DNA from: Craterostigma plantagineum
Taxonomy: Eukaryota > Streptophyta > Magnoliopsida > Lamiales > Linderniaceae
Length of the DNA stretch: 64,000 bases
Assembly: GCA_027422505.1 (NCBI GenBank)
Contig: JAPQWV010000002.1
Span: 28,870,501-28,934,500 of the forward strand
Direction: 5' to 3'
Shown: positions 14,627-26,360 of the stretch, one piece after another
How the letters are laid out: each line of letters opens with the position of its first letter
Numbering within the stretch: the first letter of the stretch is position 1
Notes under the pieces: model-generated
Databases searched by the model: none
What the model saw: only the letters and a program-made list of their open reading frames with translations
What the model was told of the DNA's origin: nothing
Made by a program: the position numbers and the translations under genes

Positions 14627-15145
14627 AAGGCCATCTCCAACCGAAAACTCATTACGCAAACTCAAAATGCAGTAATTCTTCTCCAACCATAAACTCATTC
14701 AAAAACTCAAAAAAATATTTTTGCAATATTCTCTTTCACATCGACTTTTACAATTTTTCAATACGACTCACATAAGTTACACCTTTTCAATATTAACCCA
14801 AACAATAAATAAATAATGATATTTTCTTAGACTAAATTTTTTAACAAATAGTTTAAATATTTTATTTACAAGTTTGAACATTATTCATTTGGTATATGAA
14901 TAAAAATAATTAAATAAATAATAAAAAAGCTAATTATAGTAATTTACGTAATAAAAGTTGATTACTAAATTTAGTATGTGTTGCTTTGTGAGAGATAAAA
15001 ACTTATGCGTTTGTGTCAAATGAAAGCGCATATATGCGTTTATAGGAAAGAGAAAATGACATAAAAACCATTTTTGATATGCGTTTGAGTGTTGGTTGGA
15101 GTAATGATTATTGGTATTGGTTGGAGATTATGTAAGAGGCCCATT
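14627..15145. mobile_element. MITE-like element with CATCTCCAACC ends
   Basis: CATCTCCAACCG near the left end and GGTTGGAGATTATG at the right form inverted ends. AAACTCAAAATGC occurs inside, as in the element at 28733-29255, so the two are probably one family. Exact borders and duplication are unclear. Confidence 0.4.
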
Positions 15146-15165
15146 TATACAAGTTTTTAAGTGAT

Positions 15166-15579
15166 GGTGAATCTACAGAAAAATACTCATTTATATGAAA
15201 ACTTTGCAAGTCAGTACCCCTGTCAGAATTTTTTATATAAGTACCCGTTCGATTGTGTGTACCATTTCTAGTCTTGAGGTGCCTTCTTATATGTGTATTA
15301 CGTACCACGTCACACGTTTATATGGTATCCATATATGGTACTTATACACATTCTATTTGGTACCTTAATGTGCTATATGATGTACAATTTTCTCATTGTA
15401 TTATGTATCACAATATATTTCTCTATCTTATCTAAATGTGTTATATGACGTACTTGCGGCGGAACAAGTACCAATGTGCAAAAAAAATTATTCTAATAGG
15501 TACCTACATATAATAAAAATCTGACAGGCTGTTCAAAATCAAAATTCATCTATAAATGAGTATTTTTCAGTAGATTCCC
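15166..15579. mobile_element. MITE with ~30-bp terminal inverted repeats, 414 bp
   Basis: The left end begins GGTGAATCTACAGAAAAATA and is mirrored by the right end at 15551-15579 with few changes. The flanking 10-mers TTTAAGTGAT and GTAAATTGAT are partly alike. There is no coding capacity. Confidence 0.55.
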
Positions 15580-15773
15580 GTAAATTGATATGAATTAACT
15601 AAAATCGATTTATTTCATAATCGCATATTAGCAGGCCCATCTATTTTATACACCTATGATAGTTTAAACATTACTTCCCCAAATTCAATATCAAATCGAA
15701 ACTCAAGAACATCTATATGGCATGATATGAGAAATCGAACTCTTCAAATCGACGTCCTGTCACAAAATTTCAT

Positions 15774-16813
15774 CTGGATTGCTATTCACCGCCTCCTTTT
15801 TCCTAGTCACCGCCCCCTAAAGGGCTATAAAAAGACGTTTTTGCCCTTATGATATTTAAATTAATTTAAAAATAAAAAACTAACTAAATATATAATTTCG
15901 GTACGAAATATTGAAAACTACATACACAAATAAATTCGAACGATCGATCGATACGGAAAAAAAAATTGAATTAATATTTTAGGACCGATCGATCGATATT
16001 TTCGGACCGATCGATCGATATTGTCGTAAAAATCATTCATACGTAGATGAATTAGCGAACACGGATCCAAATAGTTTGAAAAAGTCCCGACCGAAACACA
16101 ATTTCGGTCGCCACAAGGCACAACCGAACAATAATTTCGGTCGCCACAAGGCACGACCGAAACAGAATCTCGGTCGTGCCTTGTGGCGACCGAAATTATG
16201 TTTTGGTCGTGCCTTGTGGCGACCGAAATTTCGTTTTGGTCGTGCCAGTTCCGACCGAAAATTTGGTTCGGTCGGAGCTGGCACAACCAAAACAAAATTT
16301 CGGCCGGTACTGGCACGACCAAAACGAAATTTCGTCGGAGCTGACACGACCAAAACGAAATTTCGGTCGCCACAAGGCACGACCAAAACATAATTCCGGT
16401 CGCCACAAGGCACGACCGAAATGCTGTTTTGGTCGTGCCTTGTGGCGACCGAAATTACTGTTCGGTTGTGCCTTGTGGCGACCGAAATTGTGTTTCGGTC
16501 GGGACTTTTTCAAACTGTTTCGATCCGTGTTCGCTAATTCATCTACGTACGAATGATTTTTACCACAATATCGATCGATCGGTCCGAAAATATCGATCGA
16601 TCGGTCCTAAAATGTTAAATCAAAATTTTTTTCGTATCGATCGATCGTTCGAATTTATTTGTGTGTGTAGTTTTCAGTATTTCGTACCGGAATTATATAT
16701 TTAGTTACTTTTTTCTTGTAAATTGATTTAAATATCATAAGGGCAAAAACGTCTTTTTCCAGCCCTTTAGGGGGCGGTGACTAGTAAAAAGGGGGCGGTA
16801 AATAGTAACTCCC
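15774..16813. mobile_element. Mutator-like fold-back element with inverted 33-bp units, 1,040 bp
   Basis: A perfect 9-bp duplication AAATTTCAT flanks it (15765-15773 and 16814-16822). Two arms of about 300 bases (15774-16080 and 16505-16813) are near-complete inverted copies and carry CGATCGATCGAT runs. The centre (16085-16503) is made of about a dozen 33-bp units such as CGACCGAAAC-x6-TTCGGTCG, present in both orientations and each itself partly palindromic. Because 33 is a multiple of three, ORFs of 105-162 codons open on both strands; I treat them as artefacts. Confidence 0.8.
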
Positions 16814-17062
16814 AAATTTCATTTGTCCAAAATTGAACATGAGAAAGAGCAATATTTTTCCTAAATTCAATATTTAATTTTTTGTTATTATTAATCTTTA
16901 AAATTTTGATTTTTCTATCGGTAACCAAAGAAACTCAAATAAATACGGTTTTTAGCGAAACCGATTAAGTTCATTTCGGTATTCGGTTTTGAAAATGTTG
17001 AACAAAAAATTTCGGCACCGAAACTTCGGTTCGATTCGATTTTTACCGAATGAGCAGTCCTA

Positions 17063-18090
17063 CCATGCATAAAATGGCCGTCTTCGATATTTTAACATGT
17101 TTAAGTAAATAGGTCAGGTCAGGATTGAAGTAAACGGGTTGAATCCGGATATAATCCAACCCGACCTGTTTACCACCCCCAGTTTTTTGTCTCCCAATTT
17201 AACTTTAGTTGTTAGTTTAGACAAAATTCAACACATGAGAGTACATTTTAGTCAACTTAAACCCTCATAATTCATATTCTTCTTCAGTTTAAACGCACGT
17301 GAGTATAATTACACATCACATTTAGCTAAGGAACGACAATTTGAAACTAAGTTAAATGTGACACATAATGATGTCTAAATGCGTTTAAGGCGAAGAAGAA
17401 GATAACTTATGTGGGTTTTTCGAGGCAACAAGCTAAAGCATATTATTTCAAAAACGTCCAAGGGGGAGTATTATGGATAAATCATGATTCATCACAATAA
17501 ATCATCAAAATTAAATCATGATTCATCACAATGAATCATCAAAATTGTGTGATTAAATGTGGATGCTTTAAGAATATTAATGACTCATGAATTATGATAA
17601 GATGAGGTGTATAAAAAGATTGTATGTTTGTATGAGTTGTATAGATGACTAAATTGTATTTTAGTGTATGATTTTAGTATAAATAGGTGTTTTGAGTTAC
17701 ATTATAAATGCATCAAAAGCACAGAAATTATACTACCTCCCTCTAAATTCTCTCCTTATATTATTATCAAAATAATCATAATATATAAAAATAATAATAA
17801 TATATATTTCATAACAATTTTCAACTTATACATGATCACTTCTAAAGATTCTCTCTATAACTATACGCTTATTATCATGATAATATTCTTGACTTGACAC
17901 AAGTATAACAATATCATAACTAATCCTAGTATAACACTTAATCACAATTTATATTTTATAATTCTTTGTCAGAAACAACAAAGTAATTTAATATCAAAGA
18001 GCGAAACAGGGTAAAAAGATCGAGATTTCAAGCCCCACGATATGGTGCAGCACACTACTCAACTGTGGAGAAAGTCTACGAGTTCCAGCT
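17063..18090. other. AT-rich spacer
   Basis: No gene seen. It holds the tandem repeat at 17479-17546 and AT-rich low-complexity DNA. Confidence 0.5.
17479..17546. repeat. 34-bp tandem duplication
   Basis: Two adjacent copies of a 34-bp unit that starts AAATCATGATTCATCACAAT differ at a single base (ATAAATC versus ATGAATC). Confidence 0.85.
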
Positions 18091-18448
18091 AGAGCTGAAA
18101 GTTCGGGCAGACCAGTCCGCCCGGCCCGGATTAAGTGGGCTGCCCGACTGTTAGCGTGTCATGGCGGGTCGGGCTGACCCAGAATTCAACGGGCCTAAGA
18201 TCCTTATGCCCAAACCCGTTGTTATTTTTATTTAAAAATCTTTTACTTTTCCGAAACATAATATATCCAATATTAAAAAATATAGTTATAAAAAATCTTA
18301 TATCCCATAAATTCATCAAAATATTACTTTTTACTTATCAAATTTATATAGAAAATATAAGAAAAAATAAAAAATACAATAGGCCAAATTTGCCCCGCAA
18401 CCCGTCGAGTTTTTTGCCCCGCAGCCAGTCGGCCCAACCCGGTTTTTT

Positions 18449-18865
18449 TGTTGACTGTAATCTCAAAGTAGCCAAAAGAAAAAAATAAAATATAAAGAAA
18501 ATAATAAAAAAATCAGGAAGCAGCACGAAGTCTTTGAATGATCATTGATAGCCGCCAAGAGGATTTGTGAAGATCTAAAGAGTGGATATGATTGCCATAA
18601 AAGTCAAAAATAAATCACACACATGATACGATATTGAATGGTTAGTTATCCTCATATGTCATTTATATCTATAAATATGCATGTCTGTACGTTAATATTG
18701 TAGTAAGAGAACAAAAGGAAAATGAGTTGGCAAATATATTCTCTTCATTTCTCTTGAACAAGTAATAGAGTGAAATAAGCTAAGAAAAAAAAACATTGCT
18801 CAAGAAACACTCGTCCTCCCTCCACTAGTTCTTCTCCTCGTTCGATCTTATATTAATAAATATCA
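18449..18865 (+). repeat. 5' LTR of the gag-only retrotransposon
   Basis: 417 bp, TG...CA ends. TATAAATATG near 18671 could serve as its TATA box. Confidence 0.9.
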
Positions 18866-18882
18866 AAGTGGTATCAGAGTCG

Positions 18883-19737
18883 ATGGTGTCGCCAACGCCG
18901 ATGGAGCAAGAGCCGATGATGTCGCTAGAGTCAACGGAGCCGATGGTGCCAATGGTGTGGAAGAGGATATTATTTGCCCACATGTTAATCCCGCAACTCA
19001 CCGAGAATAACTACGCAAGGTGGAGCGTCGAAATGAAAGCTCTATTCAAATCGCAAGGCTTATGGGAAATAGTCAAAGATGGCTATTCACCAGATACGAC
19101 GAAGTATACAAAGTCTCAACGGAAGACGTTGGGAGCCGCCGTCAGAGAAAATGGTCTCGCGGTCCTTCTCATCTACGAAGCGTTCGATTTTATCGATTTT
19201 GGAGCGATAGGCGCAACAAGAAAAGCCAAGGAAACCTGGGAACTGTTGGAGAAAGCGTATAAAGACGCTTGCAGCAACCAAGTTCAGCCACAAAAACATG
19301 GCGGACTTGAGACGACGAAGGAGGACGAGAAAAACGTTGAAGGCGAACCCGTACGAGAAAAAGTAGCTCATGTCGTGGAGAGCGAGCGTGATAAAGCTCG
19401 CGCTGAGCCAGTGGTGGAAAAGAAAAATGATGAACCACCAGAAAAACCCCAGATGGAAAAAGAAGAAGGCGAATCATCAAAGATGAAAGCCGATGGCGAT
19501 GAAGAGGAGGAAATATATCCAAAGGCCGAGGAACCCGTCAAAGAAGAAAAGAAAAGAGGAGCTCCAAAAGAAGAAGATCTCGAGAAAGAGAAGACGGTCG
19601 AAGAAATGCCACCCCGACAACCACCTGAGAAAGTCGAGAAAATCGACGCGAAGGCATCGGAGAATGCCCGGGAGATGAAGACAAGGTTGACGACGCCATG
19701 CACACGTCGTCCGACGAAGCTGAAGATATACCAATGA
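18883..19737 (+). CDS. Copia-type gag fragment with acidic/basic tail
   Basis: The first ATG after the primer-binding site opens 284 codons. Residues ~25-125 contain LTENNYARWSVEMKALFKSQ and LWEIVKDGY, landmarks of Copia gag (DUF4219 followed by a UBN2-like part). The rest, from about residue 140, is Glu/Lys-rich and probably coiled. The frame ends at 19737. Further charged ORFs at 19811-20365 and 20518-20703 lie in other frames, so the original reading frame seems broken. The zinc knuckle and all pol domains are missing. Confidence 0.7.
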   Translation: MVSPTPMEQEPMMSLESTEPMVPMVWKRILFAHMLIPQLTENNYARWSVEMKALFKSQGLWEIVKDGYSPDTTKYTKSQRKTLGAAVRENGLAVLLIYEAFDFIDFGAIGATRKAKETWELLEKAYKDACSNQVQPQKHGGLETTKEDEKNVEGEPVREKVAHVVESERDKARAEPVVEKKNDEPPEKPQMEKEEGESSKMKADGDEEEEIYPKAEEPVKEEKKRGAPKEEDLEKEKTVEEMPPRQPPEKVEKIDAKASENAREMKTRLTTPCTRRPTKLKIYQ

Positions 19738-20737
19738 GGCGAACGTAAAAGTCATAGAGACACACGACGGTGAGGCTGTTGAAGAAATAACCCAGCATGC
19801 TGAAAAAAACATGCAAAGGAAGAACCACGAGCGCGACGTGAAAAAGACGACCGACGCGGCCACCACGGAGGCCTTGCGACATGTGGATCGCAAAGTAGCT
19901 AAACAAATGACTGGAGAACCTACCGAGGCCAGTCTTAACGAGAGAGAACGCGTTAACGGAGAAAAGATGCGCCATAAAGAAAAGGAGATAAAAGAATGGG
20001 TCGATGCAAGAAATACCCTCGAGACTTATATGAACAACTTGAGGAAACAAATTAATGAAAGGGATAAGCTCGCCAATAAATTAGATTCGGACAAGAAGGA
20101 CGAGGTCAAGACGACTACCAAGGAGGTCCCCAAGCTGATGGGCGATAACCAAAATCTGAAAGAAAAAGAAAGCAACGAGAATCGCAGAGAAGTCCCGGAG
20201 GAGGCCACGAATAAAATCAATGAGCTCGTGAACAAAGAGGTGACTGACGTACCAACGAAGGAGATCCTCGAGATGCCGAGGAAGGCCAAGCGATCCGGAG
20301 CGAAGGACCCAATCAACACCCCACAGATATTGAATACGACAAAATCCACAGTGCGGAGGAGGTAAAATATAAACTCGAAAATATATTCGCAAACAACGAT
20401 GCAGAGCAGTACAAAGCCGACGCCGTAAAGGATATTTATGTCACAAATGAAAGCAGAAACGCTGAAGAGAATTTCTCGTTTCTAAATAAAAACCCGAAAG
20501 AAAAGCAATACGAAGTTGTGTATATGGTTGATGCAACCAGTGAACACACAGTCGGACAGTTGAAAGAGTACGACCAAAGGAAGGTGACAGACGAGTACGA
20601 CGAGATGGCGAACATGGCAAGGATCATGAAGGCAATTATTGACGGAAAATGGAGAGCCGCGGCATATGACAGACGAAAGCGAGTAAAATTTAAAGATCGA
20701 TGAAAGACCCAAACACTTTGAGATTAAGGGGGGAATT

Positions 20738-21154
20738 TGTTGACTGTAATCTCAAAGTAGCCAAAAGAAAAAAATAAAATATAAAAAAAATAATAAAAAA
20801 ATCAGAAAGCAGCACGAAGTCTTTGAAGGATCATTGATAGCCGCCAAGAGGATTGTGAAGATCTAAAGAGTGGATATGATTGCCATAAAAGTCAAAAATA
20901 AATCACACGCATGATACGATATTGAATGGTTAGTTATCCTCATATGTCATCTATATCTATAAATATGCATGTCTGTACGTTAATGTTGTAGTAAGAGAAC
21001 AAAAGGAAAATGAGTTGGCAAATATATTCTCTTCATTTCTCTTGAACAAGTAATAGAGTGAAATAAGCTAAGAAAAAAAAAACATTGCTCAAGAAACACT
21101 CGTCCTCCCTCCACTAGTTCTTCTCCTCGTTCGATCTTATATTAATAAATATCA
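20738..21154 (+). repeat. 3' LTR of the gag-only retrotransposon
   Basis: 417 bp, nearly identical to the 5' LTR, directly after the polypurine tract. Confidence 0.9.
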
Positions 21155-21198
21155 TTTTTTAGGGCTGGGCTGGCCCAAATTCACAGCTCTTTCCAGCC

Positions 21199-22115
21199 GC
21201 TGAAGGATAAACCCCATGGGCTCGTGAAACACAACCTGCGGCTTTAGACAAAGACTGAGAGCTCAACCATGGCCATGGAGCGATATGTTCGTGACTGTCG
21301 AGTCGAAGTGTCGACTTTATTACATAAAAAAAAATTGTTCGGGATTTAACCATAAGTCATATCCCATCTTTCACAACCAACCACACACGACTCAATAACA
21401 CTTTTGACGGCTCAAAATCCTTAAAAATCATTACAATTGATTAGTAGTTACAAAAAGAGGAATACATTGGGGTTTCATCAAGAATCGAACGTAGAGCGAC
21501 GTCAACAATCCGGGATCAATACATAGGAAAGAAACATGTTCTTCCTCACTCTTGTTCTTTTATCTTTTTTCGTTGTTTACTCTTTTTACATGAGTAGCTG
21601 ATTCCCTTTTGTATTTTTTACATGAGTAGCTGATTCCGTTTTATATTTGAAATGAGTGGTTAGTTTCGATATTTTGACGTGAATTACTCGCGAAACGCGT
21701 ATTTATAATTATTTGTCAGTTGTGAATTTTCTAGCAATACGTCCATGTATTGATTTGATATTATATTACGTGGCATATCATTTCGCGTCGGCTAAATAAA
21801 AAGTGCTATTCATTGCGTTCCAGGCAAACATTAAACATCTATGTATGTACACCATTAAAGGAAAATTAATATAAAGATAACATATACATACATACATACA
21901 TAAATATACCGACTGGTGTTTTTAACAGTGGGAAAGGAAGGGAACGTCATGGTGAGAGCAAGCAGAAATTACTCTTCAAGATATTTCTGTTGGTACATCT
22001 TTCTCTACAAGCAACGGCGTGGCATTCGACTTATCCAAAGGAGATTCCGAATCTTCGTTGTACCGATCAATGCTATGAAGGAATATTCCTGTGAGAATTT
22101 TCATTGAAAGAAAAA
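21199..22115. other. Spacer with a short tandem repeat
   Basis: No gene seen. The unit TACATGAGTAGCTGATTCC occurs twice at 21587-21636, with a third degenerate copy after it. A (CATA)n tract lies near 21886-21904. The end of the stretch is probably the 3' UTR of the leftward transporter gene. Confidence 0.5.
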
Positions 22116-25100
22116 CTATTGAAGCAGTTTCATCTTAATTAACTGACGATCGAACTCTTGGACCGAGTCATTACCAATGAACCATATTGCAGCAGCCAAG
22201 AACAGAATCGAAGTTAGGGAAAGTGCAGTGACCCTCCAGTTGTTGATATGATCCTGTAAGAAAGAGTGGTAGTAGCAGTCATTATTCATAAGAATTTTAA
22301 CGATGGGTAAAAAGAACAGTTTTAGTTCTCCGTTAACGCGGTTAATTAATTAATGCAAGAAATGAAAACACAAACCTGTAGAAGCCCCACGAGGGGACTC
22401 GAGGGCACATCGCCAAATATGTGAATAGATACGGTAGATATAGCCATGGATAATGGTCTGAGGCTGGGCTTTACACAGTGTAAACAAACGAAATTCACAG
22501 GTGCCTGCAAAATAAACCAAGATAATCAGTCAAATTCTGATCATCACATAATACTATTCTTTATGATCAATTCCCCCTATATGTATGGATATAACATTAG
22601 GTTTATGACTAATTTTGCATGCAGTAAGTACCTGTGTGGCAAATACCAAGAGCTCTCCTATGGCAAAGAAGGCCAAAAAGGCATAGAGGCTTCTGAAGCA
22701 AAAGGCTCCAAAGCAAAAGGCTCCTCCAATCAACGTCGAAAGCGATAGAAGCTGCATAAGAAGAAAAGGAGATGTAAGAATAAGAGATGATTGAAGCAAT
22801 ATTCACATACCATTTTTTTTTCAAAAGAAATGATAATGTTCATTCATATCATATTCTTATCCGAGACCTAGGAATTAAACTAAATGTTTGGGCGTATTAT
22901 AACCTTAAAAGCATTGGATAACGTCGAGTTCATACGATCAAGAACATAACCACCGGCTAAAGAACCAACAATGCCACATGCTGCTGTAACTCCTCCAAAC
23001 ATATAATCTGCATTGCTCTGAGGACAAAAAGTAATCATTTACTCGGGAGAGGGGTAAGAAAGTCCATCATAAAAAAATGATTCTTTGTAGTTATGGTCAT
23101 TTTTGTGTGACGGCCACACAAAATGTCCATTTTAAGGTGTTTTGAAGAGCTTACTTACCATATGATATATATTATAACCTGCCTTAGGACCCCAGTAGGA
23201 GTAGGAGCCTATGACAAAATTATATGCGATGTATCCTAAGGCAAACAAAATAGCAAATACAAATTAATACTTTAAAGAACGAGAAATCTATGAATAAAAA
23301 AGAAACTGTTTCTTGCTATGTCGGTCAGCTTTTTTGAGGCAGAGGAGAGAATACGCAACGTACCAAGAACATTCACGACATAAACCTTCTCAACTAAAAG
23401 AGCTTTCAAATCTTTTAAGAATATTGTCACAATCGAACTGCATTCAGTATAAAGATCATCAAATCAGCTGCAAAAAATCTCTGAAATTAAATCAATGAAG
23501 CAATATAACAGAATTACATGAGTAGAAAACTCACGATGAAGATTTCGAACTTTCACCAGAAATTTCATCTGGTCTCGAAACTTCACCATCTACAAATCAC
23601 GACAGAATTATTATTCATATAATTTGTTAGGCATAACACAAACATAGAAGCAATATGGATAACAAAATGAACCACAAAGATTGAAAAATATGCATGTGAT
23701 GAAGGTGTATGCATAGAAAACTGCTCTCACAATGACCCATTTGATAATCAGACTCCAAACTACTCAGTTAAAAGAAGATCATATATTTCGCTGAGGAAAA
23801 AAATATTCTGCAGCCATACGAAAAAAGAAACTATTATCAATCTATACCGTCATCTTCACCATCGTGTGTTGCTGCCAATGCTATTTTAGATCCAGGGGAA
23901 CCAAAACCTATTAAAAATAGGCATTAACAAACAATTCAACTGCTTTTAATAGAAAGCAATAGTTAAAAACACCAACCTTTCAACTGCAAAGGTTTCATCA
24001 CAAAGCCCAAAACAGCAAAAGGGAGCATTAGTATTGCCTCAACTGCAAATGCCCAACGCCAACCCAATCCACCCATCTGTATGAAACAAACGTCATAGTT
24101 TAAAACTAGCAAAGGGAAAATCTATATTTTCTCGAGCTCAAGGAATTATTCTACTGAATTAACATACCACTCCACCATAAACATATCCAACTGCAACACC
24201 TGTAGGTATACACATATAGAATGCGCCCAACCATGCTGTTCTCTGCAACAAAAGATTGTACCTCGTGTGAAGAAAAGGAAAACTTGTAAATATATTCTTT
24301 TCTGTTAGAATCCGAAAGAGAAAAGAGCAGTGTTCCCAGATACAAATGTCAAGGACGAGAAAGGAATTGTTAAGCTTTTGCATGGATATTGAAGGGATTA
24401 ATATTCTACATATTGTGTTACCTTCTTATGAACATGTACAATTGCTGCATTGCAGCCTACTAGTGGAACTTCAATCTTTCTATTTTCATTTCACATATGA
24501 CTTCATTGAATCATACAAAATTCAGCATAGATAAAGGTTTTAGTTTATCTAGAAGATACGAGAAAAACAGCACTAGGAAATGTGATTAGGTGCTAAACGC
24601 ATACATAGTAATAATCCAATTTGCTAAAGAACGTAGCTGAGTCTGAGAGTACAACACAACAAACCTGAGCAGGTGGGGCATTGTCATCAATGAACGGAGC
24701 AGCAAGACTCATAAAAGAAGCCTCTCCAACACCCACAAGCCTTGTAACAAAACACGAACATAAGCAAAACAGAAGAAAATTAAATATAACGAGATGTTTA
24801 ACAAAACAGATTAGTTCACCGCTCGTTGTACTTACATGCGTGCGACTGCAATGGACCAAAAATTAAATGAGACGGCGCAGAAAGTAACAGCTACCGTCCA
24901 AACTGTTAGACCAATTCCAATCAATCTAAAAGGATTGACGCTGCACAACACACAAAAAATATATAGTAACAAGAGAACGACAAGAGAAGCAATCAAATGA
25001 TCAATCACTAAGTTTTTTTGAAGCCAAAGTAAACTGTTTAGGAAGATATATGGTAGTAAATAATGTAGTAAGTGGCAAAAGGGGTGTGACGTTATTGTGT

Positions 25101-26187
25101 TCTGTAAAAGACAGGAAAAGTTATTACCCGTTGGCCGCAGATGCAAACATAGGTGATGCCACAAGGAGCCCAACCATGAATGCAGACGATATAACTCCAT
25201 CCTCAAAATTATTAAGGTTAAATGCGCCCCTGCATACGGGAATAATTAGAAAAACTGCCATAGTCATAACTAACTAGGGATTTCACTAATCCCAATGGGG
25301 TCTGCTCAGAAAACAAAGACATATCAATATCATTAAGCACTATAATAATTCCAAGTTGATCCCTTATTCGTCATCAAACATGAAGAGAGATAAGGATCAG
25401 TTTCCTCAATCTTTCCAATCTTCCAGCCAAATGGCAAAGAATTAGGCTTCATCTTAAGGAATTCAACTCACTCGAAGCACTCTATCTATATAGACAACAG
25501 AGGAAACAAAAGACTCACTGAATTCCAGTTCCAGCACTGCAAATGCCACTGCTTGTGCAAGTTCCACGACTACCATTCACGCCGTTGCTTGCTATAGCAC
25601 CACGGTCGATGTAATTTATCAAATTGATTATGCAAAATATGCCTAGTAATCTGCAAATTGAAAAGAATAATCCTTTAACCACTTCACAGATAATCAAAGA
25701 GAGACAGAATCAATGAGGTAAGCAAGTGAAATCGATCCTAGCAAATAACAAAAGAAAGTTGAAGCAATTCTCAATGAACTAAACCCCCACCCAAATCCCT
25801 CAAAATCTAACTTGCAACACAAATTCAATGGAAAAAACCCCGAAAGAAAGAAATTCCACTAAGACTAACAATATCCGCATAAGAATCGAACCTATATACC
25901 TGATAAACAAGTAAAATAACACCATTTTCACTCAAATCCAAGAATAAACGAAACCTACCCATCAAAGCCTACTCCCTCTCCAGAATATCCAACTTAAAAA
26001 CGCCCAATTCCTCATTTACCCCAAAACTTATCAGTCCCCATAATGTATAGCATCCAAGGAATCGCTGAAAGAAGACTTGAAACAAACACATACGCTCAAG
26101 AAACAGGAAAATATCGCGTTCGAAAGTCAACCTTTTGGGTGTAAACCAAGAAGGCTTGGGCTCTGATGAATTGGCCATCCTCGCCAT
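22116..26187 (-). CDS. SPNS: Spinster-type sphingolipid transporter (MFS), fifteen exons
   Basis: Exons in gene order: 26187-26132, 25650-25519, 25229-25128, 24940-24836, 24740-24665, 24242-24168, 24076-23977, 23907-23848, 23589-23535, 23437-23364, 23235-23159, 23017-22904, 22751-22632, 22504-22376, 22253-22116. All phases agree and the product is 470 residues. It is a major-facilitator membrane protein of the spinster family, predicted to move sphingolipids or related lysolipids across endomembranes. Landmarks are NLINYIDRGAIASNG in helix 1, GVGEASFMSLAAPFIDDNAP, AWLGAFYMCIPTGVAVGYVY and the hydrophilic central loop encoded by exons 8-9. The frame is open upstream of the chosen ATG but has no earlier Met before an AT microsatellite. 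There is no sign of decay. The exact substrate is unknown. Confidence 0.93.
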
Positions 26188-26303
26188 GTCGTTCTCTTTC
26201 CCTTGCTTTAATGGCTCAGAATCTGGTTTCGGGTTCGGGTAAGATCCGTGTTTAGCTTTGGATCCTGGAGCGTCTTGTCTCCAAACAACAGATAAATATT
26301 CCG

Positions 26304-26360
<57 letters not shown>

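Larger units (their letters stand above)
14441..17062. mobile_element. hAT-like element containing other elements
   Basis: The left end is TAGGGGTGTTCAAAAG and the right end GAGCAGTCCTA, whose complement starts TAGGACTGCTC. Both ends are rich in TTCGGTT and ACCGAA motifs (14480-14575 and 16920-17055). The flanking 8-mers CCATAAAA and CCATGCAT share only part of their bases, so the duplication is unsure. The interior is filled by smaller elements at 14627-15145, 15166-15579 and 15774-16813. Confidence 0.45.
18449..21154 (+). mobile_element. Gag-only LTR retrotransposon (TR-GAG type, Copia-like), 2,706 bp
   Basis: Two 417-bp LTRs (18449-18865 and 20738-21154) start TGTTGACTG and end ATATCA. 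By hand they differ at only about six substitutions plus two single-base indels. TTTTT flanks both sides as a 5-bp duplication, though it lies in a T-run. A primer-binding site TGGTATCAGAGT (18869-18880), matching initiator tRNA-Met, follows the left LTR, and a polypurine tract AAGGGGGG (20726-20733) precedes the right one. The interior encodes a Copia-type gag fragment and charged sequence, but no protease, integrase or reverse transcriptase. It would need enzymes from another element. Confidence 0.9.
18091..21190. mobile_element. Non-autonomous hAT element split by an LTR retrotransposon
   Basis: The left end AGAGCTGAAAGTTCGGGC is mirrored by GGCCCAAATTCACAGCTCT at the right. Flanking 8-mers TTCCAGCT and TTCCAGCC match at 7 of 8. 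Between them lies hAT-like DNA rich in GGCCCAAC motifs, interrupted at a T-run by the LTR element at 18449-21154. Without the insertion the element is only about 390 bp. Confidence 0.6.

Noticed and set aside
15918..16556. Five overlapping ORFs of 105-162 codons on both strands with PCGDRN repeats
   Set aside because: They arise because the 33-bp palindromic unit is a multiple of three and stop-free on both strands; there is no promoter, start context or family match.
17479..17546. Possible start of a CRISPR-like or satellite array
   Set aside because: Only two adjacent copies without spacers; a simple tandem duplication in a plant genome.
19087..20392. Antisense Ser/Phe/Leu-rich ORFs opposite the gag region
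   Set aside because: They are shadows of the Glu/Lys-rich sense sequence of the retrotransposon.
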